DNA from: JAIQFF01 sp963788505
Lineage (GTDB): Bacteria > Acidobacteriota > Terriglobia > Terriglobales > Acidobacteriaceae
Length of the DNA: 64,000 nt
Reading direction: 5' to 3'
Assembly: GCA_963788505.1 (NCBI GenBank)
Contig: CAWBGY010000011.1
Location: 245,743-309,742 of the forward strand
Below are positions 59,218-64,000 of the stretch, in pieces (the stretch's first letter is position 1; the number at the start of each line of letters is the position of its first letter). The notes beneath the pieces are model-generated. The model saw nothing but the letters and a program-made list of their open reading frames with translations, searched no databases and was not told the DNA's origin. A program made the translations under genes and the position numbers.

Positions 59218-62200
59218 ATGTCTGACTTTCTACAAACCGTGCGGGACCGCGTCGTCATCTACGACGGCGCCATGGGAACCAACATCCAGTTCCGCAACCC
59301 CAGTGTGGACGATTTCTGGGGCAAGGAAGGCTGCAACGAACTGCTCGTCCTCAGCCGGCCCGACATTATCAAGGAGATTCACGCTGACTTCTTCAAAGTG
59401 GGGTGCGACGTAGTCGAGACCAACACCTTCGGCGGAGCGCGCGTGGTTTTGGCGGAATACGACCTGCAGGACAAAGTCGCTGAAATCAACATCGCCGCGG
59501 CGAAGATCGCAAAAGAAGTCGCGCAGCAATTCTCCACCAAGGACAAGCCGCGCTTTGTAGCGGGATCGATTGGGCCGACCACCAAGCTGCCATCGCTCGG
59601 GCACATCACCTTCGACAACATGGTGGCGGGCTACACCGAGCAGGCCACCGCTTTGATCGAGGGCGGCGTCGACATCCTGCTGGCCGAGACCTGTCAGGAT
59701 TTGCTTCAGGCGAAAGCCGTGCTGGTAGGCATTTTCGACGCCATGCAGAAGACAGGGAAGCGCCTGCCGGTCACCGTGCAGGTCACGCTCGAAGCCACGG
59801 GCACGATGCTGCTTGGGACCGAAATCGGGGCCGCGCTGACAGCGCTCGAACCCTTTGATGTGGACGTCATCGGCCTCAACTGCGCCACCGGTCCGAAGGA
59901 AATGAACGACGCGGTGCGCTTCCTCGGGCTGAATTCGAGCAAGCTGATTTCGATTCTGCCCAACGCCGGACTGCCGCAGAACGAAGGCGGACACGCCGTC
60001 TATAAACTTACCCCCACCGAGCTTGCGCAATATCACAAGCGCTTCGTGACCGAGTACGGCGTAAGCATCGTAGGCGGATGCTGCGGCACCACGCCGGAAC
60101 ATCTGAAAGCTGTGGTCGATGCAGTGGCGAATGTCGAGCCTGCCCGGCGCGACGTGAAACCAACCGCCGCTGCCTCCAGCGCCTACACTTCCGTACCGCT
60201 CGATCTTGAACCCAAACCTCTGGTGGTCGCCGAAGAGATGAATACGACGACCCGGGTGGAAAATTTCCGCAACCTGGTGCGAGGCAAGAAGTACGACGAC
60301 ATTCTGGCCATGGCCAAGAAGCTGGTCAACGAAGGTTCGCACATGCTCGACCTGTGCTGCGCCATCGTGGGGGAAGACGAAAAGGGTTACATCAGTTCCA
60401 TCCTGGAGAAAGTCGCGACCCGCGTGCCCGCGCCCATCCTCGTCGACTCGACGGAAGCGGACGTCGTGGAAGAGGCGTTGAAGCGCATCCCGGGCAAAGC
60501 CATCATCAATTCCATCAATCTGGAAGATGGCGAGAAGCGAACTTCGAAAGTTCTGCCCATGGCGCGGCGCTACGGCGCTGCTGTCATTGCCCTGACCATC
60601 GACGAAGACGGCATGGCCCTCACCGCCGACAAGAAGGTTGCCATTGCGCATCGCATCTACAAACTGGCGACGGAAAAATATGGCCTGCGCGGCATCGACC
60701 TGATCTTTGATGCTCTGACTCTGCCGATTACCACCGGCCAGGAAGATTACCGCTCGGCTGGAATCGAAACTCTGGAAGCGGTCAAGCGCATCAAGCGGGA
60801 GCTGCCCGAGGTCAAGACCATCCTGGGGGTCAGCAACATCTCTTTTGGTCTGGACGCCTACCCGCGCCGCGTCCTGAATTCTGTCTTCATGCACGAAGCG
60901 GTCAACAATGGCCTGGATATGGCCATCGTCAACTACTCTAAAATCTATCCGTTATACAAGATCCCTCAGGAAGAGGTTGATCTGGCGCTGAAGCTGATTT
61001 ATCGCGATGCGGCGTCCGACGGCGACCCGCTGCAGAAATATATGAACCACTTTGCCGGCAAGAAAGGCAAAGGCCAAACTGAGACCACGGCCCACGTGGA
61101 AACGCTCTCGGTCGAGGACAAATTAAAGTTTGCCATCATCAACGGCGAAAAAGCCGTGGGCGAGGGCGTGCACAAAAAGACCCTGGAGGAAATCCTGGAA
61201 GAAGCGCTTACCCAGTATTCTCCGCTCGACCTGATCAACAACGTGCTGCTCGACGGCATGCGGACGGTGGGAGATCTATTCGGGGCCCGCAAGATGCAAC
61301 TGCCGTCGGTGCTCGATTCCGCCGGAGTGATGAAGCAGGCGGTAGCGTATCTCGAGCCCAAGATGGAGAAAAAGGCAGGCTCACAAAAAGCCACGATCGT
61401 GCTGGCCACGGTGAAGGGCGATGTCCACGACATCGGCAAGAATTTGGTCGATATCATCCTTTCGAACAACGGCTACAAGGTGGTCAACCTGGGGATCAAG
61501 CAGGCCGGCGACATCATCATCAAGTCCGCCATGGAACACAAGGCCGACGCCATCGGCCTGAGCGGCCTGCTGGTCAAGTCGACGCTGGAGATGAAGTACG
61601 TCATTCAGGACCTGGAACGCCAGAAACTCGATTTCCCCGTCATCTGTGGCGGGGCCGCGCTGACTCGCAAGTACGTGGAAGACGATCTGCGCCGCGAATA
61701 TTCAAACGCCGTCTTCTACGCCGACGACGCTTTTGCGGGCCTGCACATCATGGAAGACCTGGCTACGGCGAACGGCAAGAAACAATCCCGGCTGCAGGAA
61801 GGCCGTACCGTCAAGGAATACGCCAAGGCGGCGGCAGTCGATGAAGAAACCGGGCCGGTGTTCGCGGAGAGAAGCCCGGTGGTAAAGGATGCGCCGAATA
61901 TCCCCGCACCACCGTTCTGGGGAGTCAAGGCGCGCAAGGATTTCGACCTGCGCGAACTTTTCCCCTACATCAACGAGACTGCGCTGTTCAAGAACCAGTG
62001 GCAACTGAAGACCGCGTCGCAGGAAGACTACCTACGCCTGGTGGAGCAGAAATTCCGCCCCATCAAAAAACAACTGGAAGAAGAGATCATTGCCAGCGGA
62101 GTGCTCGAACCGAAAGCGGTCTACGGATATTTTCCCGCACAGAGCGAGGGCAACGACACGATTGTGTATGACGCGGAAGACCACACAAAAGAGCTCCTCC

Positions 62201-62691
62201 GCTTCACCTTCCCGCGCCAGCGTGAAGGCCGCAAGCTCTCCATCTCCGATTTCTTTGCTCCGAAATCATCGGGAAAAATGGACGTCATTGGCCTGTCGTT
62301 GGTCACCATGGGCGCCCGGGCATCTGTGGAAACGCAGAAACTGTTCGAAGGCGGGGAGTACACCAAGTACCTCTACCTGCACGGCCTCAGCGTGGAGACG
62401 GCCGAAGCCCTGGCCGAATATCTGCACAAGAAGATGCGCGAAGAACTGGGTATCGCCGGCGAAGACTCGCCCCACATCCGAGATCTGTTCCACCAGAAGT
62501 ATCGCGGCTCGCGATACTCCTTTGGCTATCCCGCGTGCCCCAATCTGGAAGACCAGACCAAGCTGTTCGCCCTGCTCCATCCGGAAGAAAATGTCGGAGT
62601 GCGGCTTACCACGGGCTTTCTGCTGGAGCCGGAGCAGTCCACGTCGGCGATTGTGGTGCATCACCCTGGGGCGAAGTATTTTGTGGTGTGA
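59218..62691 (+). CDS. metH: Cobalamin-dependent methionine synthase
   Basis: An 1157-residue enzyme that transfers a methyl group from methyltetrahydrofolate to homocysteine through cobalamin. Domains in order: homocysteine-binding (residues 1-305; IYDGAMGTNIQFRNPSVD, CDVVETNTFGG, Zn cluster IVGGCCGTTPEHL), pterin-binding (about 330-600; EEMNTTTRVENFRN), cobalamin cap and B12-binding (about 650-860; GDVHDIGKNLV with lower ligand H737, and IGLSGLLVKSTLEMK), and activation domain (about 890-1157; YFPAQSEGNDTIVY, YPACPNLEDQTKLF). Length and order are canonical. No cobalamin riboswitch is recognisable upstream, only a CCAACGA heptamer run (59177-59206). Confidence 0.97.
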   Translation: MSDFLQTVRDRVVIYDGAMGTNIQFRNPSVDDFWGKEGCNELLVLSRPDIIKEIHADFFKVGCDVVETNTFGGARVVLAEYDLQDKVAEINIAAAKIAKEVAQQFSTKDKPRFVAGSIGPTTKLPSLGHITFDNMVAGYTEQATALIEGGVDILLAETCQDLLQAKAVLVGIFDAMQKTGKRLPVTVQVTLEATGTMLLGTEIGAALTALEPFDVDVIGLNCATGPKEMNDAVRFLGLNSSKLISILPNAGLPQNEGGHAVYKLTPTELAQYHKRFVTEYGVSIVGGCCGTTPEHLKAVVDAVANVEPARRDVKPTAAASSAYTSVPLDLEPKPLVVAEEMNTTTRVENFRNLVRGKKYDDILAMAKKLVNEGSHMLDLCCAIVGEDEKGYISSILEKVATRVPAPILVDSTEADVVEEALKRIPGKAIINSINLEDGEKRTSKVLPMARRYGAAVIALTIDEDGMALTADKKVAIAHRIYKLATEKYGLRGIDLIFDALTLPITTGQEDYRSAGIETLEAVKRIKRELPEVKTILGVSNISFGLDAYPRRVLNSVFMHEAVNNGLDMAIVNYSKIYPLYKIPQEEVDLALKLIYRDAASDGDPLQKYMNHFAGKKGKGQTETTAHVETLSVEDKLKFAIINGEKAVGEGVHKKTLEEILEEALTQYSPLDLINNVLLDGMRTVGDLFGARKMQLPSVLDSAGVMKQAVAYLEPKMEKKAGSQKATIVLATVKGDVHDIGKNLVDIILSNNGYKVVNLGIKQAGDIIIKSAMEHKADAIGLSGLLVKSTLEMKYVIQDLERQKLDFPVICGGAALTRKYVEDDLRREYSNAVFYADDAFAGLHIMEDLATANGKKQSRLQEGRTVKEYAKAAAVDEETGPVFAERSPVVKDAPNIPAPPFWGVKARKDFDLRELFPYINETALFKNQWQLKTASQEDYLRLVEQKFRPIKKQLEEEIIASGVLEPKAVYGYFPAQSEGNDTIVYDAEDHTKELLRFTFPRQREGRKLSISDFFAPKSSGKMDVIGLSLVTMGARASVETQKLFEGGEYTKYLYLHGLSVETAEALAEYLHKKMREELGIAGEDSPHIRDLFHQKYRGSRYSFGYPACPNLEDQTKLFALLHPEENVGVRLTTGFLLEPEQSTSAIVVHHPGAKYFVV

Positions 62692-62830
62692 CCGTACCGT
62701 CAGTGGGACCAGTTAGCCCGAAGCGGCGGAAGAATACAGCCCAGGGGCGATCGCCTTATGGCCTGATACCGAGGCCCGTCAGCACTCGATTCTTCTCTGT
62801 CCTTGGAATCAGTGACTGCGGTTCACAGTA

Positions 62831-63337
62831 CTAGGAGCGAAAATACAGTACCATCAACTCTTCATCCACGTATTCGCTGCCGATTTTCAAAGCGCGCCTT
62901 TCACAGCCGTAAACCTCAAACCCCAGAGACTGATACAGGGCCTTGGCCGTCGCATTCTGACGGCTGACCGCCAGCGCAACTTGTTCGATGCCAGGCAAGA
63001 GCCGCACCAGTTCGATCAGCTCCGCCAACAAGGCCCGGCCCACGCCTTTTCCGCGACACTCTTCCGAGACGTACACGCCCCAAATCCCGCCGCGGTGGCG
63101 GATCTTCTCCCCTCGCCGGCGAAAGAATCCGGCCATCCCGATGAGTTGCCGATCGATGAAGGCCCCAAGAACAAAGTTGTCCTCGGCGGAGACCAGACGG
63201 TTCTTGATCGTCTCCAACGTCGTGGCCTGATGCTCAGCCACCGATTCCGTGAAGGCCAGAGGATCCCGCTCCAGCGCTTCGTGACGAAGCTGCCGGTAGG
63301 ATTCAGCATCAAGCTCGGTGAGGCGGCGAATTTCCAT
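62831..63337 (-). CDS. GNAT-family N-acetyltransferase
   Basis: Start at ATG 63337 gives 168 residues. GNAT motifs: IWGVYVSEECRGKGVGRALLAELIELV (motif A with the acetyl-CoA loop) and LAVSRQNATAKALYQSLGFEVYG (motif B). The longer frame to 63463 has no family similarity. Substrate unknown. Confidence 0.9.
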   Translation of the reverse strand: MEIRRLTELDAESYRQLRHEALERDPLAFTESVAEHQATTLETIKNRLVSAEDNFVLGAFIDRQLIGMAGFFRRRGEKIRHRGGIWGVYVSEECRGKGVGRALLAELIELVRLLPGIEQVALAVSRQNATAKALYQSLGFEVYGCERRALKIGSEYVDEELMVLYFRS

Positions 63338-63628
63338 TTGCCAGGTTGTCACGATTATAGCGGCGCAACTCAGGGCCCATCTGTGGCAAACCGAATCCTT
63401 GGACCTGCATCTCAAACCCTGTGATCCGCAAACTTCAATCCGGAAAATATCGGCTCTACTCACGCAAGAAGAATCCCAAGACCGGTCGCCGGAGAAACCT
63501 GGGAACGTTCTCCACGCGGACGGCGGCGGCCCGGCATGAGCGTGCCGTCCAATACTTCAAGAGAAAGTGACCCGCGATCCAAGAAGTGGATTCCCTTAGG
63601 TCGGTAATCGGCGAGGGAAGAGGCGGCG

Positions 63629-63928
63629 TTACGACTTGCGGGAGATCACAGGCACGCCGAGATCGGCTCGTTCGTCCAGAAAAAGGTGACGCAACCTGCG
63701 CAGATCATTCAGCAGGTGCCCGCCGGCGACCAGATGTTTCTCCAGCCGGTCCAACTTATACTGGACCAGACGCAATGCCTCCACGCGACGCTCGGCGTGC
63801 AGTCTGCTCGAATCCGCCACATCAGCTTCGACCTCGGTCTTGGCATCCGCCAAAGCCTCAATCAGCAACCGGACGTACGCCTGCGCATTCTCAACGCTAT
63901 CAAACGGGGTCTGAACCGGACTTCTCAC
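63629..63928 (-). CDS. Small protein, unknown
   Basis: A 99-residue, helix-rich charged protein (NAQAYVRLLIEALADAKTEVEADVADSSRLHAERRVEALRLVQYKLDRLEKHLVAGGHLLNDLRRLRHLF). Composition and Leu/Arg/Glu heptads suggest an antiparallel coiled coil. No family recognised. It lies just upstream of tRNA-Ser. Confidence 0.65.
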   Translation of the reverse strand: MRSPVQTPFDSVENAQAYVRLLIEALADAKTEVEADVADSSRLHAERRVEALRLVQYKLDRLEKHLVAGGHLLNDLRRLRHLFLDERADLGVPVISRKS

Positions 63929-63950
63929 CAGGAAGGCCTCCCAAAAAATC

Positions 63951-64000
63951 TGGCGGAGAGGGAGGGATTTGAACCCCCGATACCCGTTAAGGTATGTCCG
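63951..64000 (-). tRNA. tRNA-Ser, 3' end only
   Basis: Minus strand reading from the right edge: end of a long variable arm, T-arm GGGGG-TTCAAAT-CCCTC, acceptor CCTCTCC, discriminator G and CCA. The long variable arm and the G-CCA end fit tRNA-Ser; the anticodon lies beyond the window. Confidence 0.85.

Noticed and set aside
59230..60894. Minus-strand frame inside metH
   Set aside because: metH is complete and conserved on the plus strand.

Overview
The window reads as chromosomal DNA from an Acidobacteriota-like soil bacterium. This is an inference from its content: a Ser/Thr kinase fused to WD40/PD40-type repeats, many secreted TPR and carboxypeptidase-regulatory-like proteins, a Tad pilus cluster, a TatC operon, a DUF3617 protein, and GC-rich housekeeping genes separated by short dispersed palindromes and 7-bp tandem repeats. 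No marker gene in the window fixes the taxonomy.

Layout. 0-8 kb: envelope proteins, then a divergent c-di-GMP HD-GYP regulator and a large hybrid histidine kinase, an ArsR regulator and a molybdopterin oxidoreductase boxed in by heptamer repeats. 8-15 kb (minus strand): SPOR protein, slipin plus NfeD protease, a frameshifted type II NADH dehydrogenase, and a nitrilase/NCS1 transporter pair that suggests uptake and hydrolysis of carbamoyl-type nitrogen compounds. 15-23 kb: TPR and AMIN proteins, a Tad-type pilus cluster (prepilin peptidase, two TadE, a frameshifted TadG), and a CtpA protease with a clear terminator. 23-32 kb: TatA/B-TatC and two M28 peptidases, TerC, aroB-ubiE, then an SDR epimerase and a PpiC isomerase.

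32.4-46 kb is the unusual part. Eleven copies (nine full-length, two partial) of an 80-90 bp repeat, all on the same strand, separate twelve unrelated genes: membrane proteins, a POTRA protein, a lipoprotein, an SRPBCC protein, an epoxide hydrolase, a GH42 beta-galactosidase, a Ser/Thr kinase and others. Nearly every interval carries a single gene, in either orientation. The repeats keep GGCG...CGCC ends, a palindromic AATCGCGATT core and variable foldable centres. The arrangement resembles an integron gene-cassette array, but the repeats do not match the canonical attC consensus and no integrase lies in the window. I regard this as the best candidate for an undescribed system here.

46-64 kb: DUF3617 protein, CDF metal transporter, EamA permease, tRNA-Gly(CCC), esterase with a triplicated 3' region, a FabF-like ketosynthase, an M15 peptidase, a frameshifted UbiD decarboxylase with two in-frame palindrome insertions, a PD-(D/E)XK nuclease, a YpfJ metallopeptidase, YeaQ and LysM stress proteins, orphan nuoI, cobalamin-dependent metH, a GNAT acetyltransferase and the 3' end of a tRNA-Ser.

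Three genes (ndh, tadG, ubiD) carry single frameshifts. Whether these are real or assembly errors cannot be decided from the sequence alone.
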